Of a stretch of 64,000 nt of DNA, positions 12,083 to 24,590 are shown piece by piece. The stretch spans positions 29,913,001-29,977,000 of the forward strand of contig CM077011.1 in the NCBI GenBank assembly GCA_039090855.1, written 5' to 3'. This DNA is from Macrothele yani. Taxonomy: Eukaryota > Arthropoda > Arachnida > Araneae > Macrothelidae. The translations under genes and the position numbers were made by a program. Position 1 is the first letter of the stretch; every line of letters begins with the position of its first letter. A model generated the notes under the pieces. That model saw nothing but the letters and a program-made list of their open reading frames with translations. It searched no databases and had not been told where the DNA came from.

Positions 12083-15000
12083 CTTTACTTTCATTAAAAT
12101 ATTTATTTTTGCAATGAAGCTTTGCTTTCTATGGTTATGTTGTCGGCTAGTTCTCCTCTTCACTCGCAGGCAAACTCACAGAGATGTGGGAGGTTTTCGT
12201 AATCAAAGCAACAAACAGACAGAGAGGAAATAGGAATATTAAATCATGTGCATGCGCTTTTCCCTATGAGATAGAAAATAGACTTTTGGTAATTTGATAT
12301 TCTGAAACGTAAATGTTATGCTTGCAGACAGAGAAATGAAAGACAATAATTATACAATAATAAAAATCATATGTTTTCTGGGGTGGGTTTTTATGAAAAT
12401 AAAATATGAAAACGTGACGAATTAACGTGACACCGGTTCCTTTGGATGTTGTATACCTACATAACACATTAAGAAAATACATGATGATTTGAGATATATG
12501 ACGAAAGCTGTATAGAGGTATGTTTAGTTTTAAAACACCTATTTATTCTAATTTCTCTTACATAAAACTCGCGTAGAGTCACTCCGAAGTTTTACACCCC
12601 TAAATTGTAGAGCCCAATAGTCCCATCTCACTTTAAAATATACCGGTACAAAATGTAATATACATTTCTGCATCGAAATAAATATTAAAAAACTTCTTGG
12701 TGCTGCGTAGAACTGTACAATTTGTCTGATTAATAACACTGATTTCACTAATTCTTTTCAGTTACATTCACGCTGGCTGATCGTAGGGAAGCTATCTGTG
12801 AGCTTTTACATTCAGTGCTTTCAAGAGGTGTATCATAGTTAACGCAGTTTTCTATCGTGCTGTTAAAAGAAAGAAAAACAAAAAAGAAAACGATCATCTA
12901 ACAATCAGACTGCATTCTGCTGTGTCAAGGCTTTCCAAAGCAATCCCAGCTGCATGTCAACTTTGTAAACACGTAATAACTGAATGTTGCAACCTAAAAC
13001 TTTTTTTAAAATCACGAACAAAATGCTTAATGAAAAATCATCCGTGAAGTTGAACCAAAAGCACATTTCTGCGACATTGGCCAAGAAAGATACTCACTCA
13101 TTGGCAGTACTGTCGTCATCATTATTCTGAATAATTTCAAATATCCATGATTTTTCTCCAAATTAATGCACTTGGTGTATTGAGCAAAAGACATCTGAAT
13201 AATATTCTTTTGGTTTGGGAAGTTGAAGCAGCATTTATATAAAAAAAAGAAAGTCATACTGCAGAGAAGGAAATAATCTTGAGCACGCACAAGTTACGTC
13301 CCATAAAACTTATGTAACGCACGAATAAACACTTATGCAGCTCTCATGAGCATTTGCACGAAAGCATGAACTTACGGAAACATTTTATGTATGCCCCTGG
13401 ACGGATCATTTCGTCGCTTGAACGCCACTGTAGATCGTTCTTCTTTAGTGAACGCGCCATGTACGTGTGCTCGTTCTCAATCATTGGTTACTGGCATTCG
13501 AAACTTCCTCGTGACTTCAGCCAATGTTTAGATGTCCATAAAATTATTTTGCATATTTGTGAAAAGGGCAAAACAGGTGAAAATTGTGACCTCAAAATTT
13601 GAGACGTTGAGAAAAGTATACAGATTGCCAAGAATTTTTGGTTAACAATTTACTCTCTTCGGAAGCTCTTATTTAGATCCTGTGTTTAAAATAAGAATCA
13701 AATTAAGTGAGCCAGAAGCATTTATGCTATATTTAGTCTTTTGGTGTCCACTCAAAAGTTTGTGACAGGGTATGTAGACTGAATTATACAAGATGATGAA
13801 ACAGAATGTTATGTAGAATGAATCATCTCGAAACATTCGTAAGAATCGTTTTCAAAAGTAGGATACATGGTCATCCTGAAGACATAACAAATGGATATTC
13901 TAAAAAGATAAGTAATAATTATTGTTGACTGCATTCCTAATTAATGACTTCAACAACACTTGTTTTCGCAATCGGAAAATACTTTTGTTTCATCATTTCA
14001 AAAATTTTGCACAATTTGCAAACCTTATTTTCTTCATTTACATTTTGCAAGATTTTCTGAGCATACCTTCAGCTCTTCGTAAACCTCTTCTAGAAAGCCC
14101 CTCCAAAATGAAAAAAAGATTACGAAATAACTGTACATTTTTCCGGAATTCCCTTTGATTTATTGCCTTATCCACTTGCATCGGCGCCTACTATGGGAAA
14201 GGGCTAGGTGAATCTTGCCCCTCCATTAATTTTACTAGGGCGGCAATGTCCACTCAATATTTTTCGCCCTGTTTAATTAAAACAAAAACTTAATTTAAAA
14301 AGTTTTTGGTTTTGTGTGTGTATATCAATTTCTAAATGAGTCAGTTCAAATATTTCTTCAAAGAAAAATATTTTCCCATGCTACTGAGGCTGCTACCGTA
14401 TGCTGTGCTAATTGCAAAAAATGCATTTCTTTCTTTCATAGAAAAATATTATTTTTTATAAGATGGACAAAGCTCCATCTTACGAGGCCAAATCGATTTA
14501 TTTCCAAAAAAAATTAATAAATAAGTAAACAAATGTTTCCCATATTCAGCATTGCTGGTTTGATAAGAAACTTGGTTGGCAGCCCCGTATATGTTTGCCA
14601 TCTTCTCGAGATATGTTTTAAATATTTAAGACAATGTAAATATTTAAGACAATTATGAAAACTAAAATAAATAAATAAAATTACAGAAGTGTATAATCTC
14701 TAGCGTCTTTATTTATCTATTTATTTTGTGCGCTTCTCGTTATTTGCTTGAGTAATCGCACTAATATTTCATATTTTTTATAAACGTTGGAAACAAAATC
14801 TCTCTGGATATTTTTATAAAATCACAGGCTGAATTATATTTTTAAAAATACTAATATTCAGCAAAATAATATTTCTGTTGCCTTGTTCATTTGCTAATGA
14901 GCAATTAGAATTGCATTTTAAAATATACGCCGAATCTCGTAGTTTATCTTTTTGCCCCCCCTCCCTTTTTTTTTATATTCCTCCTGACAATATGAGAGAC

Positions 15001-16566
15001 GTGCCCCCTCCCACGTCTGATCTTTTCACGCCTGTCCTCCTCCAATAATTTGAAGTCGGCGCCCCTTTTCACTTTCTATAAAAGTGATTCTTATTCGTTA
15101 AAATGTTGAGATCAAAATTTTCGGCGGAGATAGTAGGAATAGTGTAATGGTGATTTATACTTTTCATATCTTGGAGCGCTAATAATTTAACTATCTCGTT
15201 CGGTGCAATTTTTTATCACGCAGGCTCACTCACTTTTGCAATAAAAAAAATGAGAGTTTTGCACATTTTTTTGTAAATCGAACGCTTTAATAATGAAAAC
15301 GGCAATTGATCCGTTTTATGTTAAAATATTGATAAGCCTACATCAGAAGAACAACTCATAGGATCACAACCAGCATGAATGGACTGGTACCTCCTGTTCT
15401 GTTAGAACAAAATATAATCCAAAAACCCAAATTCTTCCAAGAAAATATATTTATTTTCTTCTGCATAAGCGATTATCTCTTCTGATAGGCGTTTATTTAT
15501 TATCAAAATACATTGGAATTATTTGTATCCGATTACTGTTTCATCGTTGGTGTACAGTTACAAGATTATTTCCAGGCTTTTGGAAAAATTCTTACGCGGT
15601 CACTTTTTCTGTTCATTTTTATGAAAATTTTATGCTTTTGGAGATGTTTTAATAAATACGCTGTTGCTTTAACAGTCTCTTCAGAATTATTTTTGGGGCC
15701 CATAGCTTGTTATAAAAACTATTCGTTTTAATAGCTTCAACTTCCTATTGAGTTGAACTTGAGAAAACTGACAATTCCTTGTTAGTAACTCAATAAAATT
15801 CCTTTTGTTCCAGGATGGTATTGAAAAACATGTCTTTTCTGATATTATCAAACTTTCTCTGTAATTTTTCATATGATTCGTAATTTTTATTTTGATAAGT
15901 AAATATAAATTGATTAAAACAAAAAAGGTGTGTAAATGAGCAGTTGCTCGGAAAGCAGCAAATTATTAACACATTTTCTTAAAGAGCGATTAGCCGTCTG
16001 CCCATTATGAAGAACAAACGTAAAAATAAGATTGATTTTATGTTTTGTAAAATTAAGACAAATCGTTCCTCATGATATTTGAAATCTGCAGTAGATGTGC
16101 TAGTCGTAGAAAACTCCGTCATTTTAATTTCGGCATGTTATTTCTTTCACAAATTTTAACACTAGATATGTTTTACACAACATTTTAAGTCTTTTATGAC
16201 AGCTCACTTCAAAAAATAAATAAATAAATAAATAAATAAAACTCTGAAATTGTTGTTTTGGAATTTGGAAAATTTCCAATTCTATTGGCTTTGCGGAAAG
16301 CGGGTATTTTTGGGGATATGAGTGGCCTTAATTGGTATTCATGTGATTACCAAAAAAAACTGAAAACAAAGTCTTGGCATTTCACATTTTCTTGAAAGAG
16401 ATTATTTTCCTATCTTTTCCTAAATATTCAAAAGCAAAAAGTTTTTTCGGGGTCTATTAAGACTGCAAGCACTGTTTAATTTTCATTGCTAGAATCTTGG
16501 GAATCTTGTTATTTGCTGTGTTAATGCCCTTGAAAGAAATGCCATAGTTCAAAAGTGTCATTGTGC
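12083..16566. other. Unassigned AT-rich DNA
   Basis: Nothing convincing on either strand. Noted: an (AAAT)n stretch at about 16213-16241, C-rich pyrimidine runs near 14955-15050, and frames at 13027-13290, 13354-13602 and 13922-14158 without domain resemblance. Confidence 0.45.
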
Positions 16567-17103
16567 TAGAAAGTTAAAATCATTAAATAGCACGCTTAAT
16601 TTCTTTTAATAAAAACCCTATGACATATCGCCTGTTGTAATCCACTATAGCAAGCAGGATTTAAGGATGCTGTTTTTCACTAAGATAAAAACATTACTAA
16701 AACTAACAGATAGTTTTGAAAATAATACTTGAAAAAAAAAAAAAATCGACATTACGAAAGCTGCAGAAATCTGAGACATTTATCGATAGGACAAAACCTC
16801 ACCCTTTTCCACTGGACAAGTTACTGGAATAAAAAATACCGAAGCTGCAGCACTGAGTTTTGCGTTGAAGATCATGGATCTGAATTTTGTGAACCTGAAA
16901 ACATGAGAGCAAAAATGCATTCATTGCATTCATGAAATTAGGTTTCAATCATGTTGAATAAAGACTGCATTCATGACATGTAATAAAGATCATGTTAGGA
17001 TTTAAGAAGAGAAACCTTCTGCTCAAATTAAAACGAACTTCTTATTTGGATTATAATAAATTTAATTTTTTTCTCTGATGAAATTAAAGTGACAAAATGA
17101 AAT
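16567..17103 (+). repeat. Dispersed direct duplication, copy A
   Basis: Shares long diverged stretches with 17410-17721: 'atgacatatcgcctg', 'tgtaatccactata', 'catgttgaataaagactgca' and 'ctctgatgaaattaaagtga'. Copy A contains about 200 bp (around 16730-16935) absent from copy B, including an A-run and a small open frame. The unit is of unknown type. Confidence 0.65.
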
Positions 17104-17358
17104 GAAGAACTTATTTCCAAAAGGCATTAAGTCAAAAATCAGCAAAATTGACTTTTCGATGCGAGAGTTGGTAGCACATGTACGGGAAGCACATAGAGAT
17201 TATTGGTAAAAAGTATCAGAGATTATTGGTAAAAATGATTTTTTCTTAAAATTTAATAATAAACCATAACTTAAAAATTCGCGTTTTCTGAAGAATCGAA
17301 AAAAAAAATGATTTACAGCCTTTTGGAAATAAGCTCTTCAAATGTAATGGATAATATG

Positions 17359-17362
<4 letters not shown>

Positions 17363-17412
<50 letters not shown>
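17363..17412. repeat. (GA)n microsatellite
   Basis: About 25 uninterrupted GA units lie exactly before copy B of the local duplication. The frame 17246-17467 on the minus strand is its by-product. Confidence 0.9.
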
Positions 17413-17415
<3 letters not shown>

Positions 17416-17721
17416 TAAAAATCATTAAATTGCGCCCTTCATTTTTATAAATGAAAACCAATGACATATCACCTGCTGTAATCCACTATATATAGCAAGC
17501 AAAATTTAGGTATTCTTTTTTCACTGAGAGAAAAAATACTAAAGTAATTAATTCATTCAATTCAATCATGTTGAATAAAGACTGCATTCATGAAATGTTA
17601 TGACGATCTTGTTAGGATTAAAGAAGAAAAACTTTCTGCTCAAATTACAATGAAGTTCTTACTTGTATTATAATAAAATGTAATTTTGTTCTCTGATGAA
17701 ATTAAAGTGACAAAATGAAAT
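17410..17721 (+). repeat. Dispersed direct duplication, copy B
   Basis: Shorter partner of 16567-17103, lacking its central 200 bp. Same order and orientation of shared blocks; end point 'tgacaaaatgaaatg' is identical in both copies. Confidence 0.65.
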
Positions 17722-18174
17722 GTAATAGAAAATTACGTGGAAAATATTATTAAAAGCAACAGAAACTAAAAGGAGAGAGAGAGAGAGCGTTCAACAATCC
17801 TGGGTTACTTTGGAAAAATTAATTAACATGTTAAAGAGCAACATACGCATTTCTCGCAAAAAAAAAAAAAAGTTATTCTCTCAATGCGTACTTCAAATTT
17901 TAAGAAATGCCGGAGAAAGTTTGTCACTAAATGGAAACGTTCTGTAAAAATGCAAGTTGTACAAACTCAGATCGGAATAACAATCCACAGTATAAATCTG
18001 AAGCAGAGAAAAAGAAGCACCTGGATAAGAGAGCAAACTAAAATACCAGAAACGTAAATTCTTATTAAACTAATGAAATAAAAATGGAGGTTTCACCTAG
18101 CAGAAAGGCAAGCTGGAAAGTAACTTTTGCTAGAAGAACAATTGGGAAAAAGCAGAAACTCCACAAGCTCACGA
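17722..18174. other. Unassigned DNA
   Basis: A short GA run (17774-17788) and an A-run are visible; no gene or repeat recognised. Confidence 0.4.
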
Positions 18175-18371
18175 CCGACTCGGTGACGGGTCTCACCGTC
18201 ATCTGAGTTGGTCTGAGCCCGTGCCCCTGTTGAGGCATGAGGGTCTACTTGCGTTACGCCATCGGTTCTCTCATCTCCCTGGAATCAGTGGCCCCAAATT
18301 ATTGACAGGAGACTGCTTATACCCTATAGAGTTACATACACTGGTCATTAAAACCCCAAACAAAAAAAAAT
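18175..18371 (+). repeat. SINE-A, diverged copy
   Basis: The head is poorly conserved, but the body from 'gttgaggcatgagggt' through 'attattgacaggagactgct' and the tail 'ggtcattaaaaccccaaac' plus A-run follow the SINE-A order. Confidence 0.65.
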
Positions 18372-18445
18372 CATATTTTCTGTTAAGCCATTAAGATAAA
18401 AGACGCAAAGAATTTCGGATTTTACGCATTGAAAGATTTATTTCT

Positions 18446-18648
18446 TTTTGGTGTTTAACCGCCGTGAATAACCCAAAGTGGTACAAGCAGTCGCCCGTCC
18501 TTGATTTGGGGTCAGTGGCTGCAGGGAGGAGAGAGAGTTAGTGCCGTAAGACAGTCAAGCCACCTATATCTCACTCGGAATTCGATCCCAACTCAGACGA
18601 ATGGTTAGAGGACAACGCCTTGTATCACACAGCAGCCAGGAGGCGGCA
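18446..18648 (-). repeat. SINE-A, diverged copy
   Basis: Reverse-oriented relative to its neighbours at 18175 and 19137. Keeps 'caagcagtcgcccgtccttg' and a decayed B box 'ggaattcgatcccaac'. Confidence 0.7.
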
Positions 18649-18770
18649 ATAGTAAGGTTAACGGGGTGATTTATTTTTTGGTAAGATTTCATTGAAGAGA
18701 GGTGCAGCAGATTGAAATTAGATAAGAGTTATGATTAAGAAGACTTTTTTTTTTTTTTTTTTTTTAGATT

Positions 18771-18990
18771 GGGGTGGGTTTTTTTTTTTTTTTTTTTTTT
18801 TGGTTGGAGGTTTAACGACTACCGTGAGCGACTCAATGGGCTATAAGCAGTCGCCCGTCCCTAATTTAGGGTCACTAGTTCCAGAGAAGGGAAGAGATCC
18901 AGTGTTGTAAGACAAACACAACATCCATACCTCACCGGGATTCGAACCCGGGCCCATCTTGAATGAATGGTCAGTCGCCATGACTTAGAC
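18771..18990 (-). repeat. SINE-A copy with long poly(T) edge
   Basis: Poly(T) at 18779-18801 is the antisense poly(A) tail. Tail 'ggtttaacgactaccgtgag', body and an intact B box (antisense 'gggattcgaacccgg') follow. The A-box end breaks at about 18990 and joins a hAT-like sequence. Confidence 0.8.
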
Positions 18991-19068
18991 CAGTGGTCGT
19001 CAACCTGGTCTCTGCCGCTTACTAGTGGACGATTCAAACTTTCATGGTGGGCGGTGGGTTTTTTTTTT
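18989..19068 (+). mobile_element. hAT-like terminal fragment
   Basis: 'cagtggtcgtcaacctggtc' resembles the 5' terminus of many hAT MITEs (CAGNGGTTCTCAACC type). It is followed by about 60 bp ending in a poly(T) run. No opposite end or 8-bp target duplication could be identified, so this is a fragment call. Confidence 0.35.
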
Positions 19069-19136
19069 TTTTTATCCGTTGTTACAAATTTTGTTCTTCC
19101 GCCATATATCGAATACATTACTAACAACTTCACGAG

Positions 19137-19354
19137 GCCGCCCCGGTGGCGCAGTGGTCTAAGGCGCTGGCCTCTTATCATTCGTCCGTAAGGGGTCCGG
19201 GTTCGAATCCCGGTGAGGCTTGGATGTTGTGTTTGTCTTACGGTACTGGCTTTCTCCCTTCCCTGGAACCAGTGACCCTGAATTAGGGACGGGCGACTGC
19301 TTATAGCCCATTGAGTTGTTCACGGTGGTCGTTAAACATCCAATAAAAAAAAAT
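19137..19354 (+). repeat. SINE-A, near-consensus full copy
   Basis: tRNA-like head with A box 'tggcgcagtgg' and exact B box 'ggttcgaatcc', followed by the 3' body and an A-run. It is one of the best copies for defining the family. No clean target duplication: 'ttcacgag' before and 'ttcgcggg' after may be a mutated one. The minus-strand frame 19159-19389 is antisense SINE. Confidence 0.9.
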
Positions 19355-20093
19355 TCGCGGGTTTGACTTTTTAAAATATGCTTTTGCAATTTACTTTTGA
19401 ATTACATCTCTAATCTTTGAATATAGATAATAATTAAAAGAAGGTAATCCGTAAATACTGAGTGTTGAGGATAACACAAAACACGTTTTATGAACTATGT
19501 AGATGAGCAGCTCCCGCACTAGTATAGGGGCTGTATCGATGGAGATGCAGAAATTCGTTCAATTGAAATTATCTATGTATAAATAAACGTGAAATATGAA
19601 TAAAAAGATGAATTTAAGTATATCTTTTTTACAAACCCTCCCCTCTAAAAATTATTTCGCACTTGCACTAAATTGAGTTACTGCTGCACCGGTGAGCGGT
19701 AAGAAAATTTTACCATCAACAAAGATACAAAAGTGGGTGGTAGGTATTAAAAGGTTAAGCAATAGTCTAGCAGAATAGATCCAGACTACCTAAGTGCGTG
19801 TGTGTATTTTGTGGTTGCAGCTCTATCTCCTGTTCTAAAAATCCTATTGCAAAACTTTCTTTTTATGCTGTATGCCATTTGCTATGGTAAGGGTTGCGAA
19901 TATTATCCTCTTTAAAAGATGCTCATTTTCCCCGTTAGGGGCGTAAACGTAAAAAAAAAAAAAAAAATTCCCCTGCTGCCTCTGCTTCTAGAAGGCGTAT
20001 TTTGAAGAATTCTTTTTCCATCGCGTAGCTTTCTCTATAAAGAAAATTTCGCGTATATTTTCTACTTTTACATGATTCACAGTTCTGCGACCA
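19355..20093. other. Unassigned DNA
   Basis: No gene or repeat recognised; one A-run near 19952. Confidence 0.4.
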
Positions 20094-20199
20094 TGGAGTG
20101 TCAGTGTACATTTCTATTGGAGTATCTCCATAAAGAGATACTCCTTCAAATAGAAATATGAAGGAGTATCAAATGAAAAATATTCTAAGACACTCCTTG
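20094..20199. repeat. Two-level fold-back repeat
   Basis: Inner hairpin 20110-20160: 'atttctattggagtatctc' pairs with 'gagatactcc..aatagaaat' around 'cataaa'. Outer pairing of 'ggagtgtc' with 'gacactcc'. Probably a small MITE. Confidence 0.55.
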
Positions 20200-21230
20200 G
20201 AAAATTCTCTTGCTAGTATACTCTTATCCTTCACTATAAATAATATTTTACATCCCGTTTACTTAAAGTAAGACGCTCCCTCTTAGGAGCGTTAGGTTAT
20301 TCCGCGTTTTTCTCCTTATCCCTTTTTTAACTCATCAATTTGAAAAATTCATTTTGCCTGGTATATTTTCTGCTATGAGGAATATTTTTTGTGCAGTTTG
20401 TGATTTTTTGTAATGCACATTTCTGCTGCTAGTTGGAGTAAGTAGCTATTCCTATTTGTGAATGTTTTACCGTTTCTAGACATCCTGTTGATTTTATTTT
20501 TTTTTTTAGTCACTGTTTCATTCACTAGAAAGGACGCCTCACCACGGATTGCGCATTTTAAATAATACCCAGTTTTTCCACTAGAAGGTGCAAGCGTATT
20601 CTCCTCCCCCTTCTGATTTTCTAAAAACATGCTTTGAAAGACTCTTTTCGTGTCGAAAAGGCTTCAAAAAAAAAAAAGAGCTCATCTTTCTTGTTAACAA
20701 TTTTGCTACAAATCTTCTTTTATCCTAAAACGCCCACGCCGGGGTCCTACAATGTCTCCCTAATTTATATTCTCTATCAACAAAAATAATACATTTTGTT
20801 TTGGTTCACGATGTACTGGGAGACGGACGTCTTGTTTTAAATAAAGTAACAGAAAATGCAATATCTGCACTTGTTGGATAAAGTTATTAAAACTCCACTG
20901 AAGGTTCAGCTTTCATTTGTGTATTCAGAAATATTCGTAAAAATAGTATATGTCAGATAAAAAAATATTTCTGTGAAGACTCGGTGATTTATCTTTGTTA
21001 AAATACAACAGATTACCGCCCTTCATCATGTTTGAGCAGACAATGTTTAATTGCAAGCAATGTTTTCTGCCACGCCCAGATGACGGATATTTCATGCGAT
21101 CATTAACGTTATAAAAAGTTGCTTCCATTACTAAAAACGAACCCAGTGAAGTTTATTATAATGATCAAAAGCAAAGTAGATTTAAATACTATCCTAACTG
21201 TCAAACCGTGGATATTCGAAAATATAAATA
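20200..21230. other. Unassigned DNA
   Basis: No gene recognised; frames 20373-20630 and 20925-21128 (minus) match nothing I know. Confidence 0.4.
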
Positions 21231-21343
21231 CAGGGGAACCTCGATTATACGTGTTTTAGGGGATAACCTTAAAAACGTATAACTGCAAAAGAACGTGTAA
21301 AATAAATTTTAAAATGTTAAATAGTATTGTACGATTTTGAATG

Positions 21344-21538
21344 TGCCGCCCCGGTGGCGCTGGCCTCTTATCATTCGTCCGTAAGGGGTCCGGGTTCGAA
21401 TCCCGGTCTGGCATGGATGTTGTGTTTGTCTTACGGCACTGGCTCTCTCCCTTCCCTGGAACCAGTGACCCTAAATTAGGGACGGGCGACTGCTTATAGC
21501 CCATTGAGTTGCTCACGGTGGTCGTTAACCCTCCAATC

Positions 21539-21567
<29 letters not shown>
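21344..21567 (+). repeat. SINE-A lacking its A box
   Basis: Otherwise close to consensus, but 15 bp are missing between two 'ggcgc' repeats, so 'ggcgcagtggtctaaggcgc' became 'ggcgc' and the A box is lost. Flanked by 'ttgaatg' on both sides (probable target duplication). Poly(A) about 28 nt. Confidence 0.85.
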
Positions 21568-21571
<4 letters not shown>

Positions 21572-21771
21572 ATGCTTCCAAAAAGGAAAAAAAACAACAG
21601 CATAGGGTTTTAGATTACGCTAATTCCTAATGAAAGACAAATATTCATACACCAATATTTTGTTTACTACCTTAATTAAGACAATGCCTATTTTGACTTT
21701 TGTATTATTGTTTTTATTTTAATTTCATTATAAAACTAGGTTAAGAAATTCAGTACGATTTCACATTTTTG

Positions 21772-23002
21772 CAAAGGGTATCCTGAAAGTAATATCTCGT
21801 CCCTCGTAACATTTTTATTTGTAGCAGCAAAAATGTGAAACTTGGTGGCAAAGTACTTGGACATATTGTTACTAATGCTAGCCTATTCAAAGTATTGTCC
21901 ATCACTTTCTATACATTTCCGCCATCTTTGAACCCATTGGTAAAATCCACTTTGAAAAACATTCCTGTGGTTGCCGTTCCACCCACGAGTTCACAGCCAG
22001 TTTAATGTCTGTTACATCGTCGAAACGTTCCCCACGAAGGGTCTTTTTCAAAGGGGCAAACAGGAAAAAGTCTGAGGAAACCAAATCAGGACTGTAGGGA
22101 GGTTGGGGCATCACCGTGCACCCCATTTTGGCAATAACCTGTGAAGTCTCCATTAAGGTGTGGGGACGTTCGTTATCATGGTGTAAAAATACACTATGAA
22201 GTGGAATGTCAGGTCTTTTCCTTCTGATAGTTTCTGTTAGCTTCTTCAATGTCTGCACATAGTGAGCACTGTTTATTGTTGCACCCTGCTCAAGGAAATC
22301 AGTCAAAATGACACCATGTTCGTCCCAGAAACTGTCACAATCATTTTCCCTGCGGAACGAGTTGTTTTTACCTTTTTCTGTCAGGTTTCATCCCCCGTCA
22401 CAACGTTAAAGAAAAACACCTCACCCTTCCTGTCATAACAGTCCAAGAAGTTCCGGCACACGTCCACCCTTTGCTCACATTGTTCACTGGTTAGGTTTCT
22501 TGGGATCCACTTTGAGCAAATTTTTCTGTAGCCCAGATCCCTAATTAATGTTTCCAAATAGCACTATGACCACAATGAATTGCATCACACAATTCCTGGA
22601 TGGTGACACGATGATCAGCTGTGATGAAGTCTTTCACGCTTTGCCTGTTAGCATCTGCCATTGCAGCTGCGGGCCTTCCACTATATTGTTTGTCCGACAC
22701 TTAACCTTCTCCTTCTCGAAACCTCTTCATCCATCTTCGGACATTACTGATATCGATTGTGGCAGCACCATACACTGCCAGGAGTTTTTTGTGGATTTCT
22801 GGAGCCTCCCATCCCTCTTTTTCCAGGAATTAAATTGCAGCTCGCTGCTTTTCTGTCATTCATGATCTTTATTTCCGATTCTGGAAAACCTTGTTCCCAC
22901 ATTGGTAACATATCATAGTACATGTCAGTGCAGTTTCATTAAAATCAATTCAAAATTTCAAAAGTTATTAAAGAGGAGGCATTACTTTCATGAAGCCCGT
23001 TG
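21772..23002 (-). mobile_element. mariner element
   Basis: About 1.23 kb bounded by terminal inverted repeats 'caaagggtatcctgaaag' and (reverse complement of the right end) 'caacgggcttcatgaaag'. Right flank is TA; left flank is TG, read as a mutated TA duplication. It carries a dead transposase on the minus strand and sits in a pogo-like repeat. Confidence 0.8.
21902..22865 (-). pseudogene. mariner transposase, inactivated
   Basis: Read on the minus strand from about 22865. The N-terminal part shows 'KRFREGE' after a helix-turn-helix-like segment, but in shifted frames. The C-terminal 134 codons (22306 to 21902) are intact and carry 'HHDNERPH' (second catalytic Asp) and 'YSPDLVSSDFFLF' (third Asp), the DD34D mariner layout. 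Stops and frameshifts lie between, including one in the region of the first catalytic Asp, where 'GDET' is followed by a stop. It can no longer make an active enzyme. Plus-strand frame 22548-22865 is antisense. Confidence 0.85.
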
Positions 23003-23215
23003 TAGTATATGAAAAAAACAACAACTTACCTTTGAAATACTAGGTAGTAAACCCGAATAGGATTTTGTTTTATATTCATTATCCCAATTACACATCCTTT
23101 ACTTGAAAGCATCACTTTTTTAAAAGCAGTTTGTGTACTAGCTGGTTCAATAACTTTTGCATGTTTTCAAATTTCTTAAATTCAGAGGAAACAGAGAATT
23201 GTGAACCTTTCAAAA

Positions 23216-23655
23216 TTTTGTGAAAATTTTTGAAGAGGCTGTCTAAAACATTTTTGCTTTCATTTTATCTAATACTTACCTTCGCATTTAGTAAGATTTA
23301 TTTATTAGTAAATTAATTTACTTATTGATTTTTTCATTTGTTTTGCGCCATCAACATTTAGCAAAGGCCAACATTCTGGATAAATTTCTTCCAAATCTGA
23401 AAAATTCTCTCATCAATTGCTATTTATTAAAGATTTGTACATTATATCTGCTTTTATCCAAGTGTGTTATGCTGCTAAAATTTAGTACTTTCCTTTTATA
23501 ATCGCAATATTAGTGTAAATAAAATTTTGAAATTTGTAGCACATTTTTAGAGTCTGAACTTTGATAAGTATTGTGGGCTTATTGTTGCGAAAATGTCTAC
23601 GGATGCACATGGGCCCCTAAGCGTCCAATAAAAGGGCAGATCGCAAATCTGCATA
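23216..23655. other. Unassigned AT-rich DNA
   Basis: No gene or repeat recognised. Confidence 0.4.
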
Positions 23656-23863
23656 GCTATTTTTTTGTGGGGTGTTGGTTAAAGAAAAACGCCTAGAGCT
23701 GGTGACGGTCGCCCGATCCTGATTTGGGGCCACTGGTAAGAAGTGGGGTTAGCGCCGTTATTTGGGCGCACCTCACCACCCATGCGTCATCCTGGGCTCG
23801 AGACCACTCGTGAGACTATCCCAAACCATTGCCTCTGACCACTTTGTCACCGGTGCAACTGTG
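23656..23863 (-). repeat. SINE-A, diverged copy
   Basis: Antisense order of poly(T), tail, central 'cctgatttggggccactgg' and a decayed head ending 'gtcaccgg'. The B box is lost. Confidence 0.65.
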
Positions 23864-24291
23864 GACCTACATGGATTGGTACGTATCGTGCAGCCTGTAT
23901 TTAATACTATCTTATTCAGAGTGTTGCGATTTCATTTAATGACAAAAACTCTAAAACTCATGATAAAGTCTCAAGCCCACTGGCAAGTGAAACTACCGGT
24001 CTTTTTTTTATTTTTTATTTTTTTTTGTTGGGGGTTTAAGAACCTCCATGAGCAACTGAATGTGCTGTAAGCAGTTGCCATCTATAATTTAGGTCCGGTC
24101 CGTAGATGGTCTAGTGGCTAGGTTTTGTGACTGCCACTGAGAAGTCTCAGGATCGATCCCGGGCAGGTGATAAATGCTCAAAAACCACTAAATATCCGGC
24201 GTGCGTTGGATGGGCACGTTAAGCCGATGCACTCCAGGAACTAGCCCCTGGCTATAAATAACGGCGTCTTCCTCTCACTTTTACCTCACCT

Positions 24292-24590
24292 CAGTGTGAC
24301 TGTCCTGTCGGACACTGGGCATTATAGGTATACTGTCCTATCGGATAGCCTTATACTGTCCTGTCGGGCATTATAGGTCACTTCTGTGTGACTGCCTTGT
24401 CGGATAGACTGTTCTTTCTTATACTGTCATATCTTGTTCTTTCTTATACTGTCCTAACTGATAGACTGTCCTGTCTTATACTGTCCTGTCGGATAGCATT
24501 ATACTGTCCTGTCGGGCATTTTAGGTCACTTCTGTGTGACTGTCCTGTCGGGCATTATAGGTCACTTCGGTGTGACTGTTCTGTTTTAGT
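24292..24590. repeat. Irregular minisatellite inside SINE-B
   Basis: Repeats of 'tactgtcctgtcgg' and 'gggcattataggtcacttc' variants. They resemble the SINE-B segment 'gcgactttcctatcgggcac' seen in intact copies, so the array likely grew from the SINE itself. The plus-strand frame 24388-24750 is only a product of this array. Confidence 0.7.

Larger units (their letters stand above)
21231..23215. repeat. pogo-like repeat, copy 2, split by SINE-A and mariner
   Basis: Starts 'ggggaacctcgattatacgt', a pogo/Tigger-like terminus, and is colinear with 10955-11540. It is interrupted by SINE-A at 21344-21567 and by a mariner at 21772-23002; after the mariner, homology resumes at 'cttacctttgaaatac'. 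Copy 1 therefore shows the unoccupied state of both sites. Non-coding. Confidence 0.5.

Noticed and set aside
19137..19210. tRNA-like heads of SINE-A copies as tRNA genes
   Set aside because: A and B boxes are present, but the acceptor ends do not pair properly and the sequence continues into a repeated body with poly(A).
22548..22865. 105-codon plus-strand frame
   Set aside because: Antisense of the mariner transposase N-terminus.
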